Below are positions 63,519 to 64,000 of a DNA stretch of 64,000 nucleotides, piece by piece. Origin of the DNA: Neoceratodus forsteri (Eukaryota > Chordata > Ceratodontiformes > Ceratodontidae); assembly GCA_016271365.2 (NCBI GenBank), contig CM057450.1:1807739967-1807803966 (forward strand), written 5' to 3'. Made by a program: the position numbers and the translations under genes. The first letter of the stretch is position 1. Every line of letters begins with the position of its first letter. Under the pieces are notes generated by a model. That model saw only the letters and a program-made list of their open reading frames with translations, did not search any database and was not told the origin of the DNA.

Positions 63519-63725
63519 TAAAAGAATTGAAGAGTGACTGGGATTTCCCCCTTTTATACCTGCCAGGTGTATACCACATGGTGTTGCTAGGGAGAGGTCA
63601 CAGGGTCGACTGCTGTGAAAATCATCCAAAGGAGATGATGCCTGCAGCTGAATCCCACTAGTTGTGACCTGCTGCAAGAGATACTGTCGAAAATCTACTG
63701 TTATGGTAAGTTCTTGCGCAACTGT
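63519..63725. repeat. DIRS-C right inverted terminal repeat
   Basis: Complement of 42,611-42,792, with an extra outer end reading 'gtaagttcttgcgcaactgt'. Confidence 0.92.
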
Positions 63726-64000
63726 ACTTTATTGATTGAGGTAGATCAATAATATATTAGAAATCTTTTTCAAACATCTCCTGAACATTGCCTTTTCCAG
63801 GGGTCACCTCTGGTCTCTGCTCTTTGATTTGTCAGGAGCGCTCCTTCAAACTATAATGCAAACAGAAGGTTCAGCAAGATTGGAGGCAGATGTAGTAAGG
63901 AGACAAGACAATCAGAAACCCTTTCCATGTGTCAAACAGTCTCAATTTCTGTTTACTGGCCCTGGAGTACTGCTGAGATGACTGACTGCCTGTTCTGTAC
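63726..64000. other. Right flank, no gene recognised
   Basis: AT-rich DNA after DIRS-C. I see nothing I can name. Confidence 0.45.

Larger units (their letters stand above)
42611..63725 (+). mobile_element. DIRS-C: DIRS retrotransposon with nested insertions
   Basis: The outer element spans 21.1 kb. The sequence remaining after removal of a SINE (46,461-46,892), LINE, Gypsy and inverted-fragment cluster (46,957-57,560) and DIRS-D (58,716-62,933) is about 5.8 kb. Order is terminal repeat, gag (42,909-45,055), RT-RNase H (45,152-46,956), RNase H end and recombinase (57,566-58,715 and 62,934-63,206), internal complementary region (63,259-63,370) and right terminal repeat. It belongs to a different DIRS subfamily from A and B by terminal sequence. 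Confidence 0.9.

Overview
This window looks like vertebrate nuclear DNA that is almost entirely transposon. I found no host protein-coding exon, rRNA gene or independent tRNA gene. The mixture is CR1/L2-clade LINE fragments, tRNA-headed SINEs (one MIR-like CORE type, one with a conserved central domain), several DIRS tyrosine-recombinase retrotransposons, one Ty3/Gypsy LTR element and several foldback or TTAA-flanked DNA elements. It fits a repeat-rich sarcopterygian genome (lungfish, salamander, caecilian; turtle or tuatara not excluded). The species cannot be fixed from sequence alone.

Layout. 1-13,660: old LINE and SINE fragments, a 1.27-kb foldback element and unassigned DNA. 13,664-23,932 (-): DIRS-A, carrying a CR1-like LINE with a 9-bp target duplication, a 1.1-kb TTAA-flanked element, a CORE-SINE and a 489-bp near-palindrome. 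23,933-36,716: dispersed LINE 3' ends and SINE-like repeats, several nested. 36,717-42,534 (-): DIRS-B, the most complete DIRS, with an intact YLDD reverse-transcriptase motif and an intact recombinase tyrosine, but with a 190-bp MITE in gag. 42,611-63,725 (+): DIRS-C, split by a SINE, LINE pieces, a 9.8-kb Gypsy element (47,279-57,084, target duplication CTTA), an inverted recombinase fragment and a second DIRS (DIRS-D, 58,716-62,933).

All four DIRS copies have inverted terminal repeats plus an internal complementary region that joins the complements of both outer ends, the classic DIRS arrangement. Removing the nested insertions returns DIRS-A and DIRS-C to about 5.8 kb. Each copy also carries its own cluster of a self-complementary hexamer in the 5' leader and gag, a pattern I do not know from the literature.

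The Gypsy element has long LTRs, a Gag that reads like the PNMA (paraneoplastic Ma antigen) family, a DSG protease, YLDD reverse transcriptase, RNase H, an HHCC integrase and an extra acidic 3' ORF. Its two LTRs differ mostly by single-base homopolymer indels. Many frameshifts in the window may therefore be assembly errors rather than real decay, so pseudogene calls are made on the sequence as given.
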